From the NCBI RefSeq assembly GCF_900111095.1, contig NZ_FOGB01000024.1, positions 1 to 35,524 of the forward strand: a DNA stretch of 35,524 bases. Reading direction: 5' to 3'. A program made the translations under genes and the position numbers. The notes under the pieces were generated by a model. That model worked only from the letters and a program-made list of their open reading frames with translations, made no database searches and was not told the DNA's origin. The stretch is from Amphritea atlantica. GTDB lineage: Bacteria; Pseudomonadota; Gammaproteobacteria; Pseudomonadales; Balneatricaceae. Position 1 is the stretch's first letter. The number at the start of each line of letters is the position of its first letter. Below, one piece after another: positions 1 to 6,680 of the stretch.

Positions 1-97
1 TGCATGGTTGTTCACTCCTCTGTTTAAAGGGCTATTGATTTCGCAACCAACAGCTTCCTATACAACCGAGTTGTGAACAACCTCTCTGAATTTCACA

Positions 98-186
98 TCT
101 AACCACTAGCAAGCGCAGCGTCTAACCACTAGCGACTCTTCCCCTTGGCCCATAAAAAAATCGGAAGAATGCCTCCTTCCGATCTT
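98..186. repeat. 89-bp direct repeat, copy 1
   Basis: This 89-bp stretch recurs without a mismatch at 1648-1736. It contains the 13-mer TCTAACCACTAGC twice, separated by 10 bp, followed by an inverted repeat with a poly-A side at 154-183. On the minus strand that inverted repeat reads as a Rho-independent terminator. The two copies bracket the REP/RAYT module. Copy 2 sits directly downstream of the FeSII gene and is probably the original one. Confidence 0.95.
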
Positions 187-220
187 GTCTCGTTCCCACG
201 CTCCCGCGTGGGAATGCATA
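187..220 (+). repeat. REP hairpin 1 (left end of RAYT unit)
   Basis: A palindromic unit with a 9-bp stem, TTCCCACGC / GCGTGGGAA, around a short loop. Near-identical units occur at 772-800 (inverted), 1321-1354, 1565-1593 (inverted) and 30470-30500. It lies just upstream of the RAYT gene, and the inverted copy lies just downstream, which is the usual layout of a REP-RAYT element. Confidence 0.9.
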
Positions 221-233
221 AGGAATATGCATA

Positions 234-764
234 ATGGGTAGAAGCCGCTACAAAATAACCGAACCTCAGCAACCACATTTCGTCACCCTGACGGTGTTGC
301 ACTGGATTCCGGTGTTCACACGCCCTGACACCGTCAATGTTCTGCTCGATGCCCTGCGCTTTTTAAGTAAAGATGGCCTCAAAGTTTATGCCTGGGTGAT
401 TTTAGAAAACCACTGTCACCTTATTCTTCAAAGCAATGCACTGGATCATGACATAGCACGACTCAAATCATGGACAGCGAAACAACTGATTCAATACCTT
501 GCTGAGCGCAATGTCAGGCAAATTCTGGATCAACTGGCTTTTTATAAAAAAGCCCATAAAACTGACCGGGCTTATCAATTCTGGCAGGAAGGCGTGCATC
601 CAGAACTGATTCAAAATGAAGAGATGATGCGGCAAAAGATCGAATATATTCACCAAAATCCGGTCAAGCGAGGTTATGTGGATGAAGCCGAGCATTGGCG
701 ATACTCCAGCGCAAAAGATTACGCCGGTGCTGCTGGATTATTAGAAATTTGTCGGGCATGGTAG
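234..764 (+). CDS. REP-associated tyrosine transposase (RAYT, Y1 family)
   Basis: A 176-aa single-strand DNA transposase of the IS200/IS605-like Y1 family, the class that binds and is thought to disperse REP hairpins. The HUH metal motif is visible as H60-C-H62 in NHCHLIL, and the candidate catalytic tyrosine is Y138 in EYIHQNPVKRG, a signature typical of RAYTs. Length is normal for the family. The start follows AAGGA in the leader. The gene is flanked by inverted REP hairpins (187-220 and 772-800), as expected for a RAYT that acts on its own REPs. The reading frame is open and the motifs are intact, so it may be active. A decayed relative sharing the same 5' end lies at 1369-1560. Confidence 0.9.
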   Translation: MGRSRYKITEPQQPHFVTLTVLHWIPVFTRPDTVNVLLDALRFLSKDGLKVYAWVILENHCHLILQSNALDHDIARLKSWTAKQLIQYLAERNVRQILDQLAFYKKAHKTDRAYQFWQEGVHPELIQNEEMMRQKIEYIHQNPVKRGYVDEAEHWRYSSAKDYAGAAGLLEICRAW

Positions 765-771
765 CAAGATC

Positions 772-800
772 TGCATTCCCACGCAGGAGCGTGGGAACGA
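772..800 (-). repeat. REP hairpin 2 (right end of RAYT unit, inverted)
   Basis: Inverted copy of the 187-220 REP, with stem TTCCCACGC / GCGTGGGAA. Together with REP 1 it encloses the intact RAYT gene. Confidence 0.9.
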
Positions 801-829
801 TTAATTAAAATGCACTAAAGGAAAATCGT

Positions 830-1294
830 GTGACCGAGATAATTTTATTTATTGGCATCGGGATATTGATTATTGGCGGGATAGGCCTTCTCATAGCCGC
901 GTTCAGAACCAGCATACTCTGGGGTCTTGCTGTCTTGCTAATCGCCCCAGTTGCCGTAATTTACTTAGTCGTTCACTGGCAGGACGCAAAAGGTCCATTC
1001 AAACTACAAATAATTGGACTTCTCATTATAGTCGTTGTCGCTAATATGAATGACGGATCCTCATCCCACATTGTTACAAGCTCAAGCTTCTCCAGCGGAA
1101 GTATTTCAACATATAGAAATTCAAGTTTATCTTCACCTAAAACACTAGATCAACAATTCAGTTGTGACGGTCGGCAGCATTGTAGCCAAATGCGCTCAAG
1201 AGCCGAGGCCGAGTTCTTCATTCGGAACTGCCCTAATACTAAAATGGATGGAGATCACGATGGAATACCTTGTGAAAATGACTCACGATTTTAA
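830..1294 (+). CDS. Membrane protein with C-terminal Excalibur domain
   Basis: A 154-aa protein with a GTG start preceded by AAGGAAAATC. Two hydrophobic segments occupy roughly residues 4-25 and 30-50, with a possible third near 60-72. A Ser-rich linker follows, and then a C-terminal domain with paired cysteines ending in DGDHDGIPCE. That ending matches the Excalibur domain (extracellular, Ca-binding-like DxDxDGxxCE). Excalibur domains are often fused to secreted nucleases or membrane anchors; no nuclease domain is present here. The gene sits between the intact RAYT unit and a decayed RAYT unit, so it may be a passenger of the repeat-flanked segment. Its function is unknown. Confidence 0.75.
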   Translation: MTEIILFIGIGILIIGGIGLLIAAFRTSILWGLAVLLIAPVAVIYLVVHWQDAKGPFKLQIIGLLIIVVVANMNDGSSSHIVTSSSFSSGSISTYRNSSLSSPKTLDQQFSCDGRQHCSQMRSRAEAEFFIRNCPNTKMDGDHDGIPCENDSRF

Positions 1295-1320
1295 GGCGCC
1301 TGCATAGTATGCTCTGACAA

Positions 1321-1354
1321 TGTCTCGTTCCCACGCTCCTGCGTGGGAATGCAT
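1321..1354 (+). repeat. REP hairpin 3 (left end of decayed RAYT unit)
   Basis: Same palindrome as 187-220, with one loop change (CTCCT for CTCCC). It is followed by the same RAYT leader and start region. Confidence 0.9.
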
Positions 1355-1368
1355 AAGGAGTATGCATA

Positions 1369-1560
1369 ATGGGTAGAAGCCGCTATAAAATCACCGAACC
1401 TTAGCAACCCCACTTCGTCACCCTGACGGTATTGCACTGAATTCCGGTGTTCTTAAACCCAGCCACCTCCCAAATTCAGTATCTCCTTGTTTTTCAGCAA
1501 AGATGCCCTTGAGATTTTTTCGTAGGTGATTTTAAAAAAGTGTATTAAACCTGATAACTA
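1369..1560 (+). pseudogene. Decayed RAYT transposase fragment
   Basis: This begins with the same start region as the intact RAYT at 234, and the first eleven codons read MGRSRYKITEP. The twelfth codon is TAG where the intact gene has CAG. Similarity continues for about 90 bp with further stops, then decays, with a recognisable patch near GGTGATTTTA. The HUH and Tyr regions are deleted. It is bounded by inverted REPs at 1321-1354 and 1565-1593, giving a roughly 270-bp non-autonomous, MITE-like unit that the neighbouring RAYT could in principle act on. Confidence 0.85.
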
Positions 1561-1564
1561 GATC

Positions 1565-1593
1565 TGCATTCCCACGCGGGAGCGTGGGAACGA
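1565..1593 (-). repeat. REP hairpin 4 (right end of decayed RAYT unit, inverted)
   Basis: Inverted REP of the same family, with stem TTCCCACGC / GCGTGGGAA. It closes the decayed RAYT unit. Confidence 0.9.
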
Positions 1594-1647
1594 GTGATAA
1601 ACCATCTTACAAGCTCGTTTTCACCCGGTTAAATAAAGAAGGCTTTT

Positions 1648-1736
1648 TCTAACCACTAGCAAGCGCAGCGTCTAACCACTAGCGACTCTTCCCCTTGGCC
1701 CATAAAAAAATCGGAAGAATGCCTCCTTCCGATCTT
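1648..1736. repeat. 89-bp direct repeat, copy 2
   Basis: Exact copy of 98-186. It abuts the 3' end of the FeSII gene (stop at 1760). The adjacent unique sequence to the left, GGCTTTTTCTAACC, links it to a related repeat family at the right end of the window (35285-35524). Confidence 0.95.
1704..1733 (-). terminator. Rho-independent terminator of the FeSII gene
   Basis: Read on the minus strand, an 8-bp stem ATCGGAAG / CTTCCGAT with an 8-nt loop is followed by seven T residues. It lies 26 bp past the FeSII stop codon. An identical copy lies at 154-183 within the direct repeat. Confidence 0.85.
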
Positions 1737-1759
1737 ATTAGAATCCGACAACCGCGGGA

Positions 1760-2128
1760 TTAAGCGCCGCCGGGCTCGCCGGTAAACTCAACCAGCAGAT
1801 CTTCATCGGTGACGATGGTCTGACAGGCCAGACGGTAAGTCGGTGGCAGGTCTTTCACCTCTGCCCGCTCCTGTTCTGACTTTGGCAGTTTGCCGATTGA
1901 TTTCAGCACGTTTTTCTCTTTATCGGTCAGCATCATCCCTTTCACACGAAAACCATCAAGGTGGGTCACTTTAACCAGGCAGGAACCACACTGACCATCT
2001 TCACACTCACGTGGAATTTTAACATTGTGTTCCTTAGCAAGACCCAGCAGCGTGTTTCGTTTACCGGCAACCGCTTCTACCTTCATATTTTTCGACATGA
2101 TAGGTGATGAAAAATAGACATTGGCCAT
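1760..2128 (-). CDS. FeSII / Shethna protein II-type [2Fe-2S] ferredoxin
   Basis: A 122-aa plant-type [2Fe-2S] ferredoxin with ligands C42, C47, C50 (CEDGQCGSC) and C102 (RLACQT). Length, the long insertion between the Cys loop and the last Cys, and the C-terminus EFTGEPGGA match my recollection of Azotobacter FeSII. That protein forms a reversible inactive complex with nitrogenase MoFe and Fe proteins to protect them during oxygen stress. I chose the ATG at 2128 because GAGGGG lies 9 nt upstream and because the putative sigma54 start point (about 2158) leaves room for a leader; an upstream in-frame start at 2149 would almost abut it. The gene has its own sigma54 site (2170-2185), a NifA box (2303-2318) and a strong terminator, so it forms a separate unit behind the nifB operon. 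Confidence 0.88.
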   Translation of the reverse strand: MANVYFSSPIMSKNMKVEAVAGKRNTLLGLAKEHNVKIPRECEDGQCGSCLVKVTHLDGFRVKGMMLTDKEKNVLKSIGKLPKSEQERAEVKDLPPTYRLACQTIVTDEDLLVEFTGEPGGA

Positions 2129-2169
2129 TAGATAGCCCCTCATATTCAAATTAATGGAAACTGGTTAAC

Positions 2170-2185
2170 AGCAAGAAATGAACCA
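2170..2185 (-). promoter_or_regulatory. Sigma54 promoter of the FeSII gene
   Basis: The minus strand reads TGGTTC-N5-TTGCT, with the invariant GG and GC of a -24/-12 promoter at correct spacing. The predicted start near 2158 leaves a leader of about 30 nt before the ATG at 2128. Confidence 0.7.
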
Positions 2186-2275
2186 TAGATTAGTCAATTG
2201 ATTTTAAAGAATTAATTTTTATAAAATCTGAAATTGAGGGGTTTATGACAAGGTTTCTTGTAGCAGAAGTAACTT

Positions 2276-2300
2276 CAGCGCCAGGAGTTGCCTGACGCTG
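2276..2300 (-). terminator. Hairpin downstream of the nifB operon
   Basis: A 10-bp stem (CAGCGTCAGG / CCTGGCGCTG on the minus strand, one wobble pair) with a 5-nt loop lies 20 bp past the stop of the last operon gene. The T-tract after it is poor, so it may be a weak terminator or an mRNA-stabilising hairpin. Confidence 0.5.
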
Positions 2301-2302
2301 GA

Positions 2303-2318
2303 TGTTGTAAAACTGACA
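2303..2318. promoter_or_regulatory. NifA upstream activator site (FeSII gene)
   Basis: An exact TGT-N10-ACA, about 145-160 bp upstream of the predicted sigma54 start for the FeSII gene. A single TGT-N10-ACA can occur by chance, but its position relative to the -24/-12 element fits NifA control. Confidence 0.6.
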
Positions 2319-2320
2319 AA

Positions 2321-2641
2321 TCATCCATTGGATGCCGAGGAGTCAGCGTCGGCCTTACCCATATACTCATCAAAGTTGGCCACATACTCCTGCAGGTTGC
2401 CATCATAGAGCTGCCGGAACCGGTCGGTGAAATACTCAACCGCTTTAGACCGTTTTGCCTCCAGCTCCTCTGCACTGGTAACGCTACTGGCAGCAATGTA
2501 ACCGTTGTAACGGGCGGCCGCATAGATAAAAGCCACACTGGCCTTATGCTCACCATATTTTTCGCCCATCTCGTTGGCGATTCCGATCAGTTTATTAGTC
2601 ACATCCAGAAACTGCTCATCAAACAGGTTTTCATCATTCAT
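2321..2641 (-). CDS. DUF3144-like small protein, last gene of nifB operon
   Basis: A 106-aa acidic, mostly helical protein without membrane segments or cysteines. Motifs such as FLDVTNKLIGIANE and VAFIYAAARYNGYIAA resemble DUF3144, a small uncharacterised proteobacterial family. I chose the ATG at 2641 because GAGGAG lies about 9 nt upstream; longer readings run into bolA. It lies 13 bp after bolA in the same orientation and is the last of ten co-oriented genes starting with nifB. No biochemical function is known to me, and its nif link is by position only. Confidence 0.7.
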   Translation of the reverse strand: MNDENLFDEQFLDVTNKLIGIANEMGEKYGEHKASVAFIYAAARYNGYIAASSVTSAEELEAKRSKAVEYFTDRFRQLYDGNLQEYVANFDEYMGKADADSSASNG

Positions 2642-2654
2642 ACCATAGTACTCC

Positions 2655-2927
2655 TCAGTCGTTTTCCAGCTGCACCAGAAACTGGTTCTGCAGGTCAATA
2701 AACTGCTGCAGGGTGTAAGCTTTAACGGTTAATGCATGCAATGCGCCGCTTTTCAGTTGCGCTTGAAACAGGTTTAACACCCGCTTCTGTCGCTCTACCG
2801 GAGACACGCCGGCAAAAGATTCACTGATAACCCGCAGGGTCAGATCGCACTCTTCACCGCTGATATCCAGTTCAGCATCGGGAAACTCAGCCATGACAAT
2901 CTGGCTGACCTGCTCTTTACTAATCAT
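2655..2927 (-). CDS. BolA/IbaG-family protein
   Basis: A 90-aa BolA-type protein. The fold is suggested by the FPDAELDISGE and DLTLRVISESFAGVSPVERQK segments followed by the C-terminal helix. The central motif of classic BolA (HFxxxIVSxxFxGxxxxxRH) is diverged here: RVISESFAGVSPVERQKRV keeps the FxGxxxxxRxxxV core. BolA proteins form heterodimers with CGFS monothiol glutaredoxins and bind a shared [2Fe-2S] cluster. The start codon overlaps the stop of the upstream CGFS glutaredoxin gene by 4 bp, so the pair is translationally coupled and almost certainly works as a complex, probably in Fe-S delivery during nitrogenase assembly (inference). Confidence 0.8.
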   Translation of the reverse strand: MISKEQVSQIVMAEFPDAELDISGEECDLTLRVISESFAGVSPVERQKRVLNLFQAQLKSGALHALTVKAYTLQQFIDLQNQFLVQLEND

Positions 2928-3244
2928 ACCGGTTCCCCGACCTGATCAAGCATCTGCTTCAGGCTGCCATCCGCCGCCATGTCGCACACCACATCAGAAC
3001 CGCCCACCAGTTCACCCTTGATGAACAGTTGTGGAAAGGTCGGCCAGTCCGACACTGATGGAAGCTTTTCGCGGATAAAGGGAGCTTCCAGCACATTGAT
3101 GTAGCTGTAAGTGGCGCCTAATTCGCTAAGCGCATTGACCGCATTGCGGGAAAAACCGCACTTTGGTTCTTCAGGCGTTCCCTTCATATAGAGAAGAACC
3201 GGATTTTCCGCTAACTGTTTACGAATTTTCTCTTCAGTATTCAT
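2924..3244 (-). CDS. Monothiol glutaredoxin, CGFS type (Grx-nif)
   Basis: A 106-aa monothiol glutaredoxin of the Grx4/Grx5 class with active site C29-G-F-S. It also has the conserved KGTPEEPKCGFS loop, the WPTFPQLFIKGELVGG cis-Pro/glutathione-binding segment and the GGSDV motif. These proteins bind and pass on [2Fe-2S] clusters with glutathione. Azotobacter has an equivalent grx5-nif near nifB, fdxN, nifO, nifQ and rhdN, so the assignment to a nif-specific paralogue is well supported by context. It lies 15 bp after the ankyrin gene and overlaps the bolA-like gene by 4 bp. Confidence 0.9.
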   Translation of the reverse strand: MNTEEKIRKQLAENPVLLYMKGTPEEPKCGFSRNAVNALSELGATYSYINVLEAPFIREKLPSVSDWPTFPQLFIKGELVGGSDVVCDMAADGSLKQMLDQVGEPV

Positions 3245-3259
3245 CGGTTTACCTTCCTG

Positions 3260-3649
3260 TTAATCTACTGTTCTGTGATTTCGAAGCATCTTCATAATTC
3301 TGATATTCGCGGCCAGATCCAGCGCCGTAAAATCGTCCAGCGTTTGCAGTGACGGGTCTGCTCCAGCGGCTAACAACAACTCAACAATCTCGGTTTTCCC
3401 TGCAGACGCGCTATAGATCAGTGCGGTCGCCCCATTGACGTTCTGGTTATCGATATCTGCACCGTTCTCAAGTAATAATTGCACCGCCTCTTTGCTGTTA
3501 CTAAAGCAGGCAAACCAGAGCGCATTATTACTATCACTGTTTAACTCATTGACTGAGCTATGACCCAGCAGCAACTGTATTCTGACCAGATCACCATAGC
3601 GGGCCGCCTGCATCAACTCACTCTGTGCGCCCTGTACTAAATCACTCAT
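3260..3649 (-). CDS. Ankyrin-repeat protein in nifB operon
   Basis: A 129-aa soluble protein made almost wholly of ankyrin repeats, for example NALWFACFSNSKEAVQLLLE, GATALIYSASAGKTEIVELL and a final DDFTALDLAANIRIMKMLR. About three to four repeats span residues 10-125. The ATG at 3649 is chosen because AAGGA lies about 10 nt upstream; an in-frame extension to 3736 would overlap the rhodanese gene. Ankyrin repeats mediate protein contacts, and the partner here is unknown. It is co-oriented with and 35 bp after the rhodanese gene, and 15 bp before the glutaredoxin gene. A role as adaptor between Fe-S or nitrogenase factors is conceivable but unproven. Confidence 0.85.
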   Translation of the reverse strand: MSDLVQGAQSELMQAARYGDLVRIQLLLGHSSVNELNSDSNNALWFACFSNSKEAVQLLLENGADIDNQNVNGATALIYSASAGKTEIVELLLAAGADPSLQTLDDFTALDLAANIRIMKMLRNHRTVD

Positions 3650-3684
3650 TCCACCGTCCTTTCTAACACGCTCTTTCAACACGC

Positions 3685-3990
3685 TTACTGCAGCTGTTTC
3701 TTCCAGGCAGTAAATCCACCCTCCACGCTGTAACAATGCTTAAAACCAAAGTCAGCAAACATTCTCGCTTTCTCAATACTGGCGTGGCCCAGGTAGCAGT
3801 ACACCATCACCGGACGCTCTTTAGGGGTCTTCATCAGCAGGTGCTCCTGATTGTGATCGCCCAGTAACATCGCCTTAGGATGATGACTGCTCTTATAGTC
3901 CCGCGGATCCCTTGAATCGAGCAGCAGCACATCCTGACTTTCAAGCATCGCTTCGGCATCCTGAATTGAAATCTGTTGAACCTGTGTCAT
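3685..3990 (-). CDS. rhdN: Rhodanese-domain sulfurtransferase (RhdN-like)
   Basis: A 101-aa single-domain rhodanese. The catalytic cysteine is C65 in the active-site loop CYLGHAS, and the typical LLLDSRDPRDY motif and C-terminal VEGGFTAWKK are present. Such proteins carry persulfide sulfur. The start overlaps the stop of the SagB-type gene by 4 bp, indicating coupling. A small rhodanese gene, rhdN, follows nifQ in Azotobacter, so the same name is used here on family plus position. The likely role is sulfur trafficking for Fe-S or cofactor work, but the exact acceptor is unknown. Confidence 0.85.
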   Translation of the reverse strand: MTQVQQISIQDAEAMLESQDVLLLDSRDPRDYKSSHHPKAMLLGDHNQEHLLMKTPKERPVMVYCYLGHASIEKARMFADFGFKHCYSVEGGFTAWKKQLQ

Positions 3991-5609
3991 ACAAATCGCT
4001 CCCGCAGATGGTAATAACCGGATAATTGAGTGATCCGTTCATCGCGTAGCGGATCACCCACTGCAAAGCCATAAAGAGCCTGCAAACTGTGATTTTCAAG
4101 ACCGATAAGCTCGTGAATGGCATCATCGAAAAAGCAACCGATGCCCGTACCACTATAGCCCTGTGCCGTTGAATGGAGATAGATCTGCTGCCCAAGTATG
4201 CCTGCCTCCTGATAGAGCTGCGGACAGTCACTGCCATGGCTGAGCACCATCGGTGGTTGTTCATACTCGGTAAGAAAAATCAGCGTAAAACAGCTGTTAG
4301 CCGCGATCGGCTGATTGCAACAGAGTTGTCCCGCCGCTTTGCGGGTATTGGCTGTTTTCATCCGCCAGGCTGTCGCAACTCCGGCAAGTTCAACCGTTTC
4401 CCAGGGTTGCCAGCGCTGCAGCTGATCCTGAAATAGTTGTGCGCCATGGCCAGAGCGGGGCAACAGATAGATGCCCGGTATTAGCCCAGCAACCGCATGG
4501 ACAAAACAGAGCAGATGTATCTTCGGCTGATCGGGTAACAGGCGGCTGGCGCCCGGTTGCAAGGCTGCCATCATCTGCTGAAACAGTGACAACGGATAAT
4601 GGCTCTCCGGGGCATAGGCCTGTCCGCTTCTGCGTGACAGTATCAACTTCCAGGGGTCCTGTGCTGCACCACTGAAATCGGCAGGCAGATCACCCTGCTG
4701 AGAGAACCGCAAGGCAGGGGTCACGGCGGTATCCAGCTGTTCCGCTGCCGCAAAGGGTAGTGGCCAGTACTGTAACGGGTCCGGGGCCAGCTTATTAGGC
4801 TGTCCGCTCCAGTCTGTCCCGGCGCTACTGATAATCTTCTCCAGAACTCCGCTGTCTGACGTTGTGGTTGTAACACAATGATTCAACTGACAGATCCATT
4901 GCGGATATTCGCGCTCCACAGCGATATATTCCGGCCGTGTCAGGCCGCACAACTGAGATAAACGTTGCCGCGGAACCGACAGATCATGCAGTTGCCAGCC
5001 AAGTAGTCCGGCAACAGCCTGACACTGGCCACGCTGATGTCCGGCATCCAGCCAGCAATAGCGCAGCGCACGCACACCATACTTCCAGGCCTCGCGCTGT
5101 AAGATACTGGTCTGAATCAGATAGACCGCTCCCTGAGCATATGTCGGCAACAGAGCACGCAGGCTAAGACGATGATGATAAACGTCATAATGATACAGAC
5201 CTGCTTTGCAAAACGTGCTGGCAGGCAGCAGCAGATAGAGTTCACCCGGATGCAGATTACCACTGGAGGGAACGGTTCTCAGCGACCAGCGGTCTGTCCC
5301 CATGGTTTTCCATGCAGACAGACCGGCACTGTATCTGAGCAATAGCGACAGGTTTTCCAGTGACCAGGGCTGGGGCTCTGCAGACGCGACGAACAGCTCA
5401 GCACAGCTAACCGGAAGATCACCGTCCAGCAGCGGCAGATCGATAAAAAACGTATCATAGAAGCGCCTGAACGGGTCTGGCTGGTCATCCCAGTCCAGGG
5501 TTTGCGGCCCTTCCGCATAGCCCTGCAGATGATGCTTTGACTGCTGATGGTAACTCAGCAGATCTACGCTTTCCTGCCACCCGGGTGGCGTCGCTGTCAG
5601 CCTGCTCAC
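3987..5609 (-). CDS. SagB/ThcOx-type dual nitroreductase-fold oxidoreductase
   Basis: A 540-aa protein with two tandem nitroreductase-like domains, roughly residues 75-250 and 310-525. The first holds an FMN-site-like stretch, RTVPSSGNLHPGELYLL. The second has LSRRSGQAYAP and the C-terminal segment GQQIYLHSTAQGYSGTGIG followed by CFFDD. SagB-type enzymes are FMN oxidases best known for oxidising azolines in peptide natural products, but many copies lie outside such clusters. No precursor peptide or YcaO cyclodehydratase is nearby. It is 3 bp from nifQ and overlaps rhdN by 4 bp, so it is an integral member of the nifB operon. It may be a flavin reductase or oxidase serving nitrogenase, which is speculative. 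Confidence 0.8.
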   Translation of the reverse strand: MSRLTATPPGWQESVDLLSYHQQSKHHLQGYAEGPQTLDWDDQPDPFRRFYDTFFIDLPLLDGDLPVSCAELFVASAEPQPWSLENLSLLLRYSAGLSAWKTMGTDRWSLRTVPSSGNLHPGELYLLLPASTFCKAGLYHYDVYHHRLSLRALLPTYAQGAVYLIQTSILQREAWKYGVRALRYCWLDAGHQRGQCQAVAGLLGWQLHDLSVPRQRLSQLCGLTRPEYIAVEREYPQWICQLNHCVTTTTSDSGVLEKIISSAGTDWSGQPNKLAPDPLQYWPLPFAAAEQLDTAVTPALRFSQQGDLPADFSGAAQDPWKLILSRRSGQAYAPESHYPLSLFQQMMAALQPGASRLLPDQPKIHLLCFVHAVAGLIPGIYLLPRSGHGAQLFQDQLQRWQPWETVELAGVATAWRMKTANTRKAAGQLCCNQPIAANSCFTLIFLTEYEQPPMVLSHGSDCPQLYQEAGILGQQIYLHSTAQGYSGTGIGCFFDDAIHELIGLENHSLQALYGFAVGDPLRDERITQLSGYYHLRERFV

Positions 5610-5612
5610 CGC

Positions 5613-6218
5613 TCAGACCTCTGGCCCGAAACAGTCCGCATAGGTGGCGCACTCTTCACAGCTGGGTGCCCGACAGACATAGTGACCGCCGGTTTCACAC
5701 AGTTGCTTATAGAGAAACCGTTTCCACTTCATATCCTTTGAATTTTTTGCTTTCAGCTCTGGATAAGCCACTGCCATCATCTCCGACAGCCAGTCCCGGT
5801 TGTCAAAGCCCAGATCGCGCCAGAGGTGATCCCCTCCCAGACAGCCAGTCGCGATAATCACAGACAGCACCGGATCAACCTCCGGATTGCGATACTGTTC
5901 AAGCAGCGCGGTTAGTTCCTGCTGCTCATCCTGCCGTAGACTCAGCAATTCATTGCGGGTTTCGCTCCGTTCAATCACCGCCGCCGGTACCCGGGTATGC
6001 AGGATCAGCCAGCGCTGAATTTCAGAAAAGCAGCGATAGATAAGTGCCTCAAAGACAGCCTCATCGAGCCCTAAATGGAGCGGCAGACAACCACGCCCCT
6101 CCCGGGCGGCCAGAATCAGGCGGATCAGATATCTATCTGCCTCTGCACTGCCAATAACGTCCAACAGCTCTGTATAGAGTTCCTCAGGCACCTGAGGCTG
6201 GGCTGCTTGCATTAACAT
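5613..6218 (-). CDS. nifQ: NifQ, molybdenum donor for FeMo-co synthesis
   Basis: A 201-aa NifQ. The family signature C-x4-C-x2-C-x5-C is intact at the C-terminus (C182, C187, C190, C196), in line with the Mo-Fe-S cluster it carries. NifQ delivers molybdenum to the NifEN/NifH step of FeMo-cofactor assembly. The start could be either of two nearby ATGs (6218 or 6212). It follows nifO by 44 bp and precedes the SagB-type gene by 3 bp. The gene supports use of a Mo nitrogenase rather than only V or Fe-only versions. Confidence 0.92.
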   Translation of the reverse strand: MLMQAAQPQVPEELYTELLDVIGSAEADRYLIRLILAAREGRGCLPLHLGLDEAVFEALIYRCFSEIQRWLILHTRVPAAVIERSETRNELLSLRQDEQQELTALLEQYRNPEVDPVLSVIIATGCLGGDHLWRDLGFDNRDWLSEMMAVAYPELKAKNSKDMKWKRFLYKQLCETGGHYVCRAPSCEECATYADCFGPEV

Positions 6219-6262
6219 ATCCCACCTTTCTGTTTACATGAGCTAAATTTAAATTACAGGCA

Positions 6263-6676
6263 CTATTTACACGAGCTGGCGTGCTGGCTGCGGGGACAGG
6301 TTTCGATATCCCCATCGGGCATTACGCTTAACCCGATCAACTGATCCAGCAGCTCTGCATCAAACCCCTGCAAACAGTGCCCATTGATCTCCATCAGCGG
6401 CCGCCGAATCAGCAACGGGTCTTGGCACATTGCTGCCAGTACGGAGTCTGGTTGACTCAGATCCAGTTCTATATCCCCTGATTTCAGACCCGGATGGGTT
6501 TTATTCAACCAGCTATCCTGACTCTCAGTGGATAAAAACCGTGTCAGACTGACCACGTCCCAGGGGTGCGTTAACAGATTCCGCTCATCAACCTGATGCC
6601 CGGCAGCCTGCAACAGTTTTTTCTGCCGGGTGTTATTAATACAGCCCGGCTTTTCATAAAAAATGACTGTTGCCAT
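6263..6676 (-). CDS. nifO: NifO, ArsC/Spx-like nitrogenase-associated protein
   Basis: A 137-aa protein with the arsenate reductase/Spx thioredoxin-like fold. It shows VIFYEKPGCINNTRQKKLL at the N-terminus and LIRRPLMEINGHCLQGFD, the RRPL segment usual in ArsC proteins. The cysteine in KPGC (C12) is at the ArsC active-site position. The C-terminus is a short Cys-containing tail (CPRSQHASSC). It lies between fdxN (4 bp) and nifQ, the position of nifO in Azotobacter, where NifO affects molybdenum use between FeMo-co and nitrate reductase. Confidence 0.88.
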   Translation of the reverse strand: MATVIFYEKPGCINNTRQKKLLQAAGHQVDERNLLTHPWDVVSLTRFLSTESQDSWLNKTHPGLKSGDIELDLSQPDSVLAAMCQDPLLIRRPLMEINGHCLQGFDAELLDQLIGLSVMPDGDIETCPRSQHASSCK

Positions 6677-6680
6677 AACG

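Noticed and set aside
187-1593. REP hairpins considered as a CRISPR array
   Set aside because: Units alternate in orientation, spacing is irregular, they flank a RAYT gene and there are no spacers of regular length or cas genes.
3987-5609. A thiopeptide/azoline natural-product cluster around the SagB-type gene
   Set aside because: No precursor peptide, YcaO cyclodehydratase or transporter gene is nearby; every neighbour is nif-related.
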